From NCBI RefSeq assembly GCF_000336935.1, contig NZ_AOME01000013.1, forward strand, positions 94,707-158,706: a stretch of 64,000 nucleotides of DNA, in the 5' to 3' direction. Below, one piece after another: positions 26,058 to 34,261 of the stretch. The notes beneath the pieces were generated by a model that worked only from the letters and a program-made list of their open reading frames with translations, made no database searches and was not told where the DNA came from. Source of the DNA: Halococcus salifodinae DSM 8989. GTDB taxonomy: Archaea; Halobacteriota; Halobacteria; Halobacteriales; Halococcaceae. Each line of letters opens with the position of its first letter. Position 1 is the stretch's first letter. Position numbers and translations under genes: made by a program.

Positions 26058-26199
26058 CGCCGGCTCAGTTACCGTATCCAAGCAACCACGTCTTTATCCT
26101 TTCGGGAGCACAGCGACACATCGAATACGACTCGGTTTTCAGAACTGCGAACGTTTCGTTCCCGCACGTTCAAGTGGTCCAGTCGCGTGAGTGGGCTCG

Positions 26200-27132
26200 A
26201 TGTCGTCGCCGGCAGTCGTCACGGTCGGCAGTGCGGTCGTCGACCGGATCTACACGCTGTCGAACCTCCCCCAGCCCGACGGCGGAGCGTTCGTTCGGGA
26301 TCACACCACCGCCGTCGGTGGTGTCGCCGCGAACGTCGCGTCCGGACTCGCCGAACTCGGGCGCGAGACCGGGATCGTCACGCGGCTCGAGACGGACGCT
26401 GCCGAGCGCATCGAGACGGATCTTCGAGAGCGGGGCCTCGACTGTACTCGGGTGCGCTCCGGCCCCGAAACGTCGTCGTACACGCTGATCCTGCGGGGAC
26501 CGGATGGCGAACGGATGGTCGTCGCCGGTGGCCAGAGTGTCCCCAACCTCCGGCTCGACAACGCCGATATGAGCTACGTTAACGACGCAAGCGTGGTGTT
26601 CACGAGCGCCTACGCGCCCGATGCGGTCGTGTCCAGACTCGTGACGGCTCGTGAACGCGGTGAACTCTCGACGCTCGTGTTCGATCTCGCTGGCCCGCTC
26701 TCGGAGCTCGAAGGACGCGGGACGTCGCCCGCGACCATCGATCGCCTCCTCGACGTCGCCGATCTCTTCGTGGTCGGTGCGGTCGCCGCACGATCGTCTT
26801 TCGGCGGGTGCGACGAAGCCATCACAGCGCTCGAACGACGGGGCGTCGGTCGGGCCGCCGTGACTCGCGGTGACGCGGGCGCGGTGCTGCTCAACGAAGG
26901 GACGACGGTCGACGTTCCGGCTATCGAGGTGGCTGTCACGGACACGACGGGGGCCGGTGACGTCTTCACTGCGGGGCTGATCCACGCGTGGTTGCTGAAC
27001 GGGCTGTCGGCGAAGGAAGCGGGACGGTTCGCCGCCGGTGCGGCCGCGCTCAACTGTGCTGCCGAGGGTGCGCGCGGTCATCTTCCGACCGACGCCGTGG
27101 TCCGGTCGTTCTTAGACGAAAAGGACGACTAA
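26200..27132 (+). CDS. PfkB family carbohydrate/nucleoside kinase
   Basis: A 310-residue ribokinase-fold kinase. The N-terminal VTVGSAVVDRIYTL and the glycine motif GGVAANVASGLAELG bind the sugar. The C-terminal signature DTTGAGDVFTAGLIHAWL carries the anion hole and the catalytic aspartate (GAGD). The substrate cannot be assigned from sequence; haloarchaeal PfkB proteins include ketohexokinase-, KDG- and ribose-1-phosphate-kinase-like forms. It converges on a BtpA-family gene with a 4-nt overlap of their 3' ends. The ATG at 26200 is preferred over a GTG three codons upstream. Confidence 0.9.
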   Translation: MSSPAVVTVGSAVVDRIYTLSNLPQPDGGAFVRDHTTAVGGVAANVASGLAELGRETGIVTRLETDAAERIETDLRERGLDCTRVRSGPETSSYTLILRGPDGERMVVAGGQSVPNLRLDNADMSYVNDASVVFTSAYAPDAVVSRLVTARERGELSTLVFDLAGPLSELEGRGTSPATIDRLLDVADLFVVGAVAARSSFGGCDEAITALERRGVGRAAVTRGDAGAVLLNEGTTVDVPAIEVAVTDTTGAGDVFTAGLIHAWLLNGLSAKEAGRFAAGAAALNCAAEGARGHLPTDAVVRSFLDEKDD

Positions 27133-27923
27133 GGAACGGCCTCGACGACACGCTCGACCGCGGCTTCGTCCACCGGGTTGGTCGTCTCGCCGTCGTGTTT
27201 GAGCGCCGTCCCGACGATCGCTCCATCGGCAACCGAGAGCAGATCGGGGGCCGTCTCGGGGGTGACGCCGCTGCCGAGGAAGACGGGTGCATCGAGTCCG
27301 CGGGCGTCGCGGCACTCGACCACGCGATCGAGAAACGCTTCGTCGACGGTCGCACCGGTTCCAGCCCCGCTCACGACGACGGCGTCGGCACCGCCACGTT
27401 CGACGAGATCGGCGAGTTCTTCCGTGAGAGAGCGCTCGGCGAGCGGTGCGGAGTGTTTCACGTCGAGATCGGCGAGGATCGCGACGTCGGCGTCGAGTCG
27501 CTCGCGGAGTCGCAGCGTCTCGTGGGCCATGCCCTCGACGACGCCCTGATCGGTGAGGCGCGCGCCGGTGTGGACGTTCACGCGAACGAACGTGCCTCCT
27601 GTGGCGGCCGCAACGGCGAGCGCGCTGTGGACGTCGTTCCTGAGGACGTTCACGCCGAACGGGATCGAGACGTGGTCGCGAAGCGTGGCAGCGAGCGATG
27701 CGATGTCGGCGACGACGTGGCGGGGCACGCGGTCGGGATAGAACGGCGCATCGCCGAAGTTTTCGAGCATGATGCCGTCGACGCCACCCGCTTCGAGCGC
27801 CGAGGCGTCCCGACACAATCGCTCGCGGATCGCGTCTCGGTCGCCCTCGAACCCGGGCGATCCGGGGAGCGGCGGCAAGTGGACCATGCCGATGAGCGGC
27901 GTGTCCGTACTGAAGACGTCCAT
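27129..27923 (-). CDS. BtpA/SgcQ family TIM-barrel protein
   Basis: A 264-residue protein of the BtpA family: PLIGMVHLPPLPGSPGF at the N-terminus, DGIMLENFGDAPFYPDRVPRHVVADIA, VRVNVHTGARLTDQGVVEG, VSGAGTGATVDEAFL and a phosphate-binding-like VFLGSGVTPETAPDLL ... DGAIVGTALKHDG. BtpA was described as a factor for photosystem I stability in cyanobacteria, but archaeal members are probably TIM-barrel enzymes of nucleoside or sugar-phosphate metabolism. Its 3' end overlaps that of the PfkB kinase gene. Confidence 0.9.
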   Translation of the reverse strand: MDVFSTDTPLIGMVHLPPLPGSPGFEGDRDAIRERLCRDASALEAGGVDGIMLENFGDAPFYPDRVPRHVVADIASLAATLRDHVSIPFGVNVLRNDVHSALAVAAATGGTFVRVNVHTGARLTDQGVVEGMAHETLRLRERLDADVAILADLDVKHSAPLAERSLTEELADLVERGGADAVVVSGAGTGATVDEAFLDRVVECRDARGLDAPVFLGSGVTPETAPDLLSVADGAIVGTALKHDGETTNPVDEAAVERVVEAVP

Positions 27924-28141
27924 AGGATAGTGTGAACGTCGCCGGGCTTAATCCTGCAGGTCGCCAGCGAAGCGACGGTCACCGCCACCGTCGAAAACGT
28001 GCCGTCCACGCTCTCGTGTAGACTAATGGAGTGGCGTGCGAATGGTTCGGAAATCCGATGGCGACGAATCGACCCAGCTTCCGTCAGCCGGAGCGGTCCG
28101 TGCTGAAAACGGCTCGAAGTGATCGACGATGAGAGTCCGAT

Positions 28142-29908
28142 TCAGCCGCTGAACGTGGCCAACGCCAGTACGGATCCGAGGTAGACGACCGTCACCACGA
28201 CGGCGACGACCGAGACCGTGTTCACGAGTTCGAAGTTCGCCGACGCCCGCTCCAACAGTCCGGTCGAGGAGCGTTCGGAATCCGGGCCGAAGTCGGTTTC
28301 GCCCCGTTCGATTTCGGCGACGGTCGGCATCACTGCCGGGAGGTTCTTTCGGCGAGCGTCGATCGTGTTGAGAACGAACACGGCTCCAGCGGTGACGACG
28401 AGTGCGGTGGGCAGGATCACGGCTGGTGACGTGATTCCCAGCGCGTACAGCGTGTACATCACGACCGCGACGCCACCAGCAGTGAGCGCGAAGGGGATCT
28501 GGGTGTTCACGTGATCGATGTGATCCGATCCCGAGAAGATCGACGACATGACCGTGGTATCGCTGATCGGTGAGCAGTGATCGCCCATGATCGCCCCGCC
28601 GAGTAACGCGCCCAACAGAACGGGGAGAATTTCTGCCCCGACCGTCTCGTAGCCGAGCGGCAGCGCAAGCGGCGTGACGATCGACATCGTCCCCCACGAG
28701 GTGCCGGTCGTGAACGCGATGAACGCCGAGATGGCGAAGATCAGGATCGGGAGCGTCTCGCCAGGCAGGCCACTCCCGGTCACCACGTTGATGATGTACT
28801 GAGCGGTACCAACCTGTCCGGCCGCGAGACCGATCGTCCACGCGAGAACGATGATCGCCACCGCGATCATCATGGTCTTGAACCCGTCGACGATCGTGTC
28901 GCTCGCCGTATCGAGATCGAGTGCGCCGGTCGCCACAGTACCAAGAAACCCGACGACGGCGAACGCGAACGCCGAGAACAGCAACGCTCGGGCGATGTCC
29001 GTCTCCTGGAAGGCTTCGGCGATGCCAACGCTCGGGGACGCACCACCACCGAGCCACCACATCGAAACGAGTCCGGCGACGACGAGGGCGACGATCGGCG
29101 CGAAGAAGTTCACCAGCGTCGGGTTCGTTTCGCTCGGCTCGCCGACATCGGAGCTGACGTCCGACAGCGGGGACGCACCCTCCCGCATCGTTTTTCGCTC
29201 GCTCCGCGCGCGCCACTCTGCATCGAGCATCGGGCCGTAGAAGCGTTGGGTGATGGCGATGAGTCCCACCATGAGGAAGGCCATGAGACAGTAGATGTTC
29301 CACGGAATGCTCTGTAAGAACAGCTCGTAGGGAGACGCGCCGATGGCGGCAACAGTCAGGGTACCGGCAGTGATGACCTGTGCGATGACCGAGACCTGGA
29401 ACCCGATCCAGTTCGAGATCGGCCCGAACGTCGTCACGGGAGAGGTCGTCGAGTCGAGCACGTAGGCGTGCATCTCCCGCGAGGAGTACCGCGAGTTGGC
29501 GAGCTCCTTCGTCGCATTCCCCGTGATGATCGTGCTCGTGTACGAGTCGAAAAAGATGAAGATGCCGATCAGCCAGGTGAGTACCTGCGCATCGCGGGCC
29601 GTTTCGACCCGATCGCCGACCCACTGTTCGAGGGCGAGGATGCTACCGGACTTGTAGATGAACGCTGCACCCGCTCCCATCAGGAGAATCAACACGAGAA
29701 ACGTCGCGTTGAACGGGTCACGCACGGTTTCGACGATCCAGTCGAGTGACAGCGCCGTCGCGGCGAGTGGATTGCCCGATGTGGCGATCAGCGCTCCCGA
29801 CCAGATGCCCGCATAGAGGGAGATGAGTACCTGTCGCGTCGCCATAGCGAGAACGATGGCGACCAGTGGCGGGGCGAGGGCCAAAATCGGTGGCTCTGGA
29901 ACTGGCAC
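28142..29908 (-). CDS. nhaC: Na+/H+ antiporter, NhaC family
   Basis: A 588-residue polytopic transporter with about 12 hydrophobic helices. NhaC-family landmarks include LVLILLMGAGAAFIYKSGSI, IGIFIFFDSYTSTIITGNATKEL, GTSWGTMSIVTPLALPLGYE and GALLGGAIMGDHCSPISDTTVMSS (the DHCSPISDTT motif is diagnostic). It would exchange Na+ for H+ across the membrane, a central need for halophiles. It starts with GTG at 29908, preceded at ideal spacing by AGGAGG (29914-29919), an unusually clear ribosome binding site for a haloarchaeon. A long cytosolic loop (SERKTMREGASPLSDVSSD) splits the two halves. Confidence 0.94.
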   Translation of the reverse strand: MPVPEPPILALAPPLVAIVLAMATRQVLISLYAGIWSGALIATSGNPLAATALSLDWIVETVRDPFNATFLVLILLMGAGAAFIYKSGSILALEQWVGDRVETARDAQVLTWLIGIFIFFDSYTSTIITGNATKELANSRYSSREMHAYVLDSTTSPVTTFGPISNWIGFQVSVIAQVITAGTLTVAAIGASPYELFLQSIPWNIYCLMAFLMVGLIAITQRFYGPMLDAEWRARSERKTMREGASPLSDVSSDVGEPSETNPTLVNFFAPIVALVVAGLVSMWWLGGGASPSVGIAEAFQETDIARALLFSAFAFAVVGFLGTVATGALDLDTASDTIVDGFKTMMIAVAIIVLAWTIGLAAGQVGTAQYIINVVTGSGLPGETLPILIFAISAFIAFTTGTSWGTMSIVTPLALPLGYETVGAEILPVLLGALLGGAIMGDHCSPISDTTVMSSIFSGSDHIDHVNTQIPFALTAGGVAVVMYTLYALGITSPAVILPTALVVTAGAVFVLNTIDARRKNLPAVMPTVAEIERGETDFGPDSERSSTGLLERASANFELVNTVSVVAVVVTVVYLGSVLALATFSG

Positions 29909-29913
29909 ACCAG

Positions 29914-29919
29914 CCTCCT
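29914..29919 (-). promoter_or_regulatory. Shine-Dalgarno site deciding the GTG start of nhaC
   Basis: AGGAGG on the minus strand, 5 nt before the GTG at 29908. It is a perfect match to the 16S rRNA tail and supports the GTG start over downstream ATG codons. Confidence 0.7.
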
Positions 29920-30047
29920 ATCGAAAGAGCGTGATAGTTCTTCTCCATTGGTGACGGAACACCGCTCACGGAATCGGTGCGGTCTCCGTGTCCGCCGTGA
30001 GTGACTGGGCCCAATCTTCATATCGGATGCATTACTACTCGTATCAC

Positions 30048-30785
30048 ATGGAGGATCGAACGTGTGTGGTGACTGGCTCGTCGCGCGGGATCGGACGGGG
30101 AATCGCCGAGTGCTTCGGAACGCAGGGGGCGAACGTCGTCGTCAACTACCGTCGGTCGGAAACGGAAGCCAACGAGGTCGTCGACCGGATCGAATCGGCC
30201 GGCGGGCGTGCACTCGCGATCCAAGCGGACGTTACCGACCAAGAGCAAGTGGAGGCGATGCGGGAGACGACCCACGACGCGTTCGGCCGTGCGGACGTCG
30301 TGGTCAACAACGCGGGCATCAACCAGGACGTGCTGTTTACCGAGATGAGCCACGAAGAGTGGGACACGGTGCTCGACATCCACCTCGACGGGGCGTTTCA
30401 CTGCACACAGGCGTTTTACGACGACATCGCGGCGGCAGCGGAGGGGCGACTGATCAACATCTCGAGCATCGTGGGCAAAGGTGGCAACATGGGACAGGCC
30501 AACTACGCGACGGCGAAAAGCGGGATCTTCGGGTTCACCCGGACGCTGGCGTTGGAGCTTGCGGACGAGGGATCGACGTCGAACTGTGTCGCCCCGGGAT
30601 TCATCGCGACCCAAATGCTCGACGGCGTCCCGGAGAAGCTGAAAGCAGGCATCGAGGACGACACGCCGCTCGGACGGCTCGGCACCGTCGAAGAGGTCGC
30701 CGAGGTCGTCGGCTTCCTCGCGGACGAGAAATCGTCGTTCATCACCGGTGAAGTGATCGACGTCAACGGTGGCAAGGATCTGTAA
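30048..30785 (+). CDS. SDR family 3-oxoacyl / acetoacetyl-CoA reductase (FabG/PhaB-like)
   Basis: A 245-residue classical SDR with cofactor motif TGSSRGIGRGIAE, NNAGINQDVLFTEMSHEEWD, catalytic serine in NISSIVGKGGNMGQ, YATAKSG (YxxxK) and C-terminal PLGRLGTVEEVAEVVGFLADEKSSFITGEVIDVNGG. The GKGGNMGQANYATAKSG segment and MSHEEWDTVLDIHLDGAF are close to acetoacetyl-CoA reductases used for PHB/PHBV synthesis in haloarchaea, though the general FabG-type activity is safer. No phaC/phaE genes are in the window. The ATG at 30048 starts directly at the Rossmann strand. Confidence 0.9.
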   Translation: MEDRTCVVTGSSRGIGRGIAECFGTQGANVVVNYRRSETEANEVVDRIESAGGRALAIQADVTDQEQVEAMRETTHDAFGRADVVVNNAGINQDVLFTEMSHEEWDTVLDIHLDGAFHCTQAFYDDIAAAAEGRLINISSIVGKGGNMGQANYATAKSGIFGFTRTLALELADEGSTSNCVAPGFIATQMLDGVPEKLKAGIEDDTPLGRLGTVEEVAEVVGFLADEKSSFITGEVIDVNGGKDL

Positions 30786-30852
30786 CGACGCACCTCTCGG
30801 GATCGGCCGCTCGGCTTCCCGGCGTCGTCATCGGGACTGCCAACCGTCCCTA

Positions 30853-32286
30853 TCAGTCGCCGGAGCTCGCAGCCGGCCGGTACGACCGACTGATCGCTTT
30901 CCACTTGCCGGTCGAAAACCGATAGTAGTTGACGATCGCGGGAGCCACCATCTCGATGACGATCGCAAGCCCCAGCCCGGCGAGACCGAGCGGCGTGACT
31001 GCGCCGAGGTAGGCGACCGGGATGGCGATCGCGTACCCCAGCACCTGCCCGTAGAACGGCCAGCGAGTGTCGCCGCTCGCGCGGAGCGGGCCACTGGCCG
31101 TCCGTGAGAGCCCGCGGAACACGATCCCGACACAGGTGGCGTAGATCAGCGTCACCGTGATCGGCAGCGCGGGCGCGGTCGGATCGCCGACAAAGGCGAG
31201 CGCGATCGGCTCGGCGAACACGAACACGAGTCCTGCCGAGACGAAATACACCACGACCGCGAACCGCATGACGTCGCGGCCGTATGCTTCGGCGCTCGCC
31301 TCGTCGCCGATCCCGAGTTCCTGACCCACCAGGCTCGACGACGCGAGGCTGAACCCCCAGCCCGGCGTGTTCATCAGGTCCCGCACCCGCAGCGCGATCA
31401 CGAACGCCGCCGCGACCGCCGTCCCGAAGATGTCGACGATCGCGAGCAGCGGGAACTCGCCCAGCCGCCACGCCAAGTTCTTGCCGATCATGGGCGTGCC
31501 GATCTCGACCAGTTGACGCATGGTGTCGCGATCGACGTACGTCCCGAGTGGATCGAGCGTCACCTCGAACGACCCGACCAGTGGGACGCGGCCGTGCGTG
31601 AAACCGAGCGCGAACGTCGTGGTGACGACGACGTTCGCGAGCACGGTCCCGATCGCCGCACCGACGACGCCGAGCCCGACGCCAAAGATCAACACGGCGT
31701 TGAGTGCGATGTTCACGACCGCTCCGCCGGCCCGGATGACCATCGGCGTCCACGCGTCGTCGGTGCCGACGAGCGTCCGACTCCCGATGAGGTTCAACCC
31801 GGCGAAAGGGATCCCCAACCCGACGACCTGGAGGTAGTCCGCACCGAGGGCCACGACGGCCGGATCGTTGCTGAGCAGGCCGACGAGCTCGGTTGGCAGC
31901 GACCAGAAGAGCGCGGCGACGGGGATCGTGAGCGCGAGCACGATCACGACACTCGATCGGACGGCCTGTCCACCGCTCTCGTCGGCACCGTATGCCTGCG
32001 AGACGAGCGCGATGGTGCCGCTGGCGACGCCGCCACCGAGCGCGAACGCGATGCCCCAAAAGGAGGCCGCGAATCCGACGCCCGTGATCGCACTCGTGCC
32101 GATAGCGACGCCGACCATCGCGACGTCGATGGCGTTTTTCGACATCCGCGCGAGGCCGGTGACGATCCGCGGCCACGCGAGGTCGGTCGTTCGGCGCGCT
32201 CGCTCCCGGTCGATCAGCCCCGCGCGGACGAGCGCGAGACCGACCCAGTACACGACCAACCGAACGGGGTTTGGAGGGCGTTCCAC
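30853..32286 (-). CDS. MATE family multidrug/Na+ efflux transporter
   Basis: About 477 residues with 12 hydrophobic helices in two homologous halves. RIVTGLARMSKNAIDVAMVGVAIG near the N-terminus is the typical MATE first helix, and FWGIAFALGGGVASGTIALVSQAYGA and FVIALRVRDLMNTPGWGFSLASSSLVGQELG match the family repeats. It would export cationic compounds using the Na+ or H+ gradient. No ATG lies upstream of the first helix at a plausible distance. I start at the GTG at 32286 (VERPPNPVRLVVYWVGLAL), which matches the length of related haloarchaeal proteins. A small membrane-protein gene lies 113 nt upstream on the same strand. Confidence 0.9.
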   Translation of the reverse strand: MERPPNPVRLVVYWVGLALVRAGLIDRERARRTTDLAWPRIVTGLARMSKNAIDVAMVGVAIGTSAITGVGFAASFWGIAFALGGGVASGTIALVSQAYGADESGGQAVRSSVVIVLALTIPVAALFWSLPTELVGLLSNDPAVVALGADYLQVVGLGIPFAGLNLIGSRTLVGTDDAWTPMVIRAGGAVVNIALNAVLIFGVGLGVVGAAIGTVLANVVVTTTFALGFTHGRVPLVGSFEVTLDPLGTYVDRDTMRQLVEIGTPMIGKNLAWRLGEFPLLAIVDIFGTAVAAAFVIALRVRDLMNTPGWGFSLASSSLVGQELGIGDEASAEAYGRDVMRFAVVVYFVSAGLVFVFAEPIALAFVGDPTAPALPITVTLIYATCVGIVFRGLSRTASGPLRASGDTRWPFYGQVLGYAIAIPVAYLGAVTPLGLAGLGLAIVIEMVAPAIVNYYRFSTGKWKAISRSYRPAASSGD

Positions 32287-32399
32287 GAAGTCGTCTGGGT
32301 GTTGTCGATGGACGTCAAAGCAGCTTCCGCAGGCGGCAGAGCGGGCTGGTTCCCGTTCGGCGATCGGAACTTTCGCACCTACCGAACCCGTTCGAAACG

Positions 32400-32705
32400 T
32401 CAGTTCGGGTGATGAAGGTTCTGCCAGAACAGGTGCCCACCACCGCCTGTCATGATTCCCCCGACGATCAGCGCGAGGAGCATGGCTTCGCGGCTGAGCT
32501 GTTGGGTCGTACAGATCGATCCATCGATCCCGGCACCGTGGACGCACAGTTCCAGCGGCACCAGCAGAGCGAACGCAACGATCAGGAGGCCACTACCGAC
32601 GAGCACGCCGCCAAGCAGGAGGGCATCCGTCCTGGCCCGCCGTGCCGCGATCGCGTCCCAGGCTTCCCGCACCGCCTCCCGTTCGCGCTCCGTTCCCTGC
32701 TCCAT
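32400..32705 (-). CDS. Small membrane protein, two helices
   Basis: 101 residues: a charged helical N-terminus (EQGTEREREAVREAWDAIAARRARTD) followed by two membrane helices (LLLGGVLVGSGLLIVAFALLV and LLALIVGGIMTGGGGHLFW), with two cysteines in the loop between them (LCVHGAGIDGSICTT). The family is not recognised. It is divergent from the MFS transporter gene at 32846 and upstream of the MATE gene on the same strand. Confidence 0.75.
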   Translation of the reverse strand: MEQGTEREREAVREAWDAIAARRARTDALLLGGVLVGSGLLIVAFALLVPLELCVHGAGIDGSICTTQQLSREAMLLALIVGGIMTGGGGHLFWQNLHHPN

Positions 32706-32845
32706 CGTCTAGCGATACGATTGAGGGGCGTTAACACTATTGGCGCGGGTTGAGGTCTGCGTCCCGGTCACCGCCGTCCGCCGAATCTTCGATCCACCCG
32801 CCCCGGAAAGCCAACGCTCATTGGATACGACGGAGGAGCAATCAC

Positions 32846-34099
32846 ATGTCGCGGTCGTTCACCTCGCGCCTGGTCTCGGTGTCGAACCCGCGCGAGGTGT
32901 GGCTCATTACGGTGGCACACGCCGTCAACGAGTTCTACAGCGTCGCGCTCCCGCCGATCCTGCCGCTGTTGGTGAACGATTTCGCGATCTCCTACGGCGA
33001 GGCTGGAGCGTTGCTGACCGTCTTTTTCGCCACGTACTCGATCTTTCAGTTGCCCGCGGGCGTGCTCGCGGACCGGATCGGCCAGCGGTGGCTCCTCGCC
33101 GGCGGCATGGTCGTGCTCGCGGCCGGCATCCTCGTCGCAGCGAGCGCACAGGGGTACTGGACCCTCGTCGCTGCCGAAGTGATCGCCGGCATCGGGGGCA
33201 GCACCTACCACCCCTCTGGCATGTCGATCATCAGCGATCTCGAAACCGGCGCTACCGAAGGCAAGGCGATGGGAATCCACGGACTCGGCGGGGTCGTGGG
33301 TACCGCCCTCGCCCCGGCACTCATCGGGGGCTTGGCAACGCTGTTCGACTGGCGGTTCGCGCTCACGGTCAGCGCGGCAGTCGGTGTCGTCTATGCGATG
33401 GTGTTTCTGGCCGTGTTCCGGCCCCGACACCGCTCCGACGACGCAGCCCCGGTCGAACCCGACGGCGGGACCGACGAGAGCCCTGCCTCGCGGACGAGCG
33501 AGAACACCGGGGATCGATGGTCCGGTCTCTCCGGGCTGGTTTCGGTGCCGCTCGAACCCTGGGTCGCAGTGTTGTTTCTCGCCAACCTCGCGATCGCCAC
33601 GGAACTCGGCGCGGTCCGGACGTTCGTCACGTCCTTTCTCGTCGAACACGCCGGCACGACCGCCGGTGTCGCCAACGGGATCTTCTTCGGGATGCTCGTC
33701 GGTGCCGGGATCTCCTCGCTCGCCGCGGGTTCCCTCGCCGACAGCATGGATCGGCGAACCCTCGGCTTCGGGGCGCTCGCGACTTCGACGATCGTACTGG
33801 GTGCGACCGCGGTCGTGCCGTTGGTGCCGATCGTGCTGTTCGGATGGTTTTTCCTCCTCGGCGTTGCGATGTGGGCTGCCCTGCCCGCGATGAACGCGAT
33901 CACCTCCCAGTACTCAGAACGCGGGTTCAGCGGGAGTCTGTTCGGGGTGATGTTGACGGCGGGGTCGCTCGGCGGCGCGATCGGGCCCCTGCTGTTCGGC
34001 GTCGCCGCCGAACGGTTCGGCCTCGGCGCTGCGTTCCCGCTCGTTGCGGTGGTGAGTGCGGTCGGTGCCGTCGCCTTCCTCGGGATGTACCGGCTCTGA
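32846..34099 (+). CDS. MFS transporter
   Basis: A 417-residue major facilitator protein with 12 predicted helices. TVAHAVNEFYSVALPPILPLL opens helix 1, and the loop 2-3 motif is GVLADRIGQRWLLAGG. GGSTYHPSGMSIISD is characteristic of the FSR/fosmidomycin-resistance-like branch. A central cytosolic loop (RPRHRSDDAAPVEPDGG...) joins the halves. The substrate is unknown. CGGAGGA about 9 nt before the ATG at 32846 acts as ribosome binding site and fixes the start. Confidence 0.9.
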   Translation: MSRSFTSRLVSVSNPREVWLITVAHAVNEFYSVALPPILPLLVNDFAISYGEAGALLTVFFATYSIFQLPAGVLADRIGQRWLLAGGMVVLAAGILVAASAQGYWTLVAAEVIAGIGGSTYHPSGMSIISDLETGATEGKAMGIHGLGGVVGTALAPALIGGLATLFDWRFALTVSAAVGVVYAMVFLAVFRPRHRSDDAAPVEPDGGTDESPASRTSENTGDRWSGLSGLVSVPLEPWVAVLFLANLAIATELGAVRTFVTSFLVEHAGTTAGVANGIFFGMLVGAGISSLAAGSLADSMDRRTLGFGALATSTIVLGATAVVPLVPIVLFGWFFLLGVAMWAALPAMNAITSQYSERGFSGSLFGVMLTAGSLGGAIGPLLFGVAAERFGLGAAFPLVAVVSAVGAVAFLGMYRL

Positions 34100-34261
34100 T
34101 CGTCACGGAACCACGCCCAGTCGAGATCAGTCGTCTGGCCCGACCTGCAGACTCGTGGTGTAGGCTTTCGATTGCGTCCATCAGACACAGCCGATCGTCC
34201 TGCGTCAACACTCACGGCACACGGCTGGTGGCTGCGGTCGTCGGTCAATTGTGTCCGTCAG

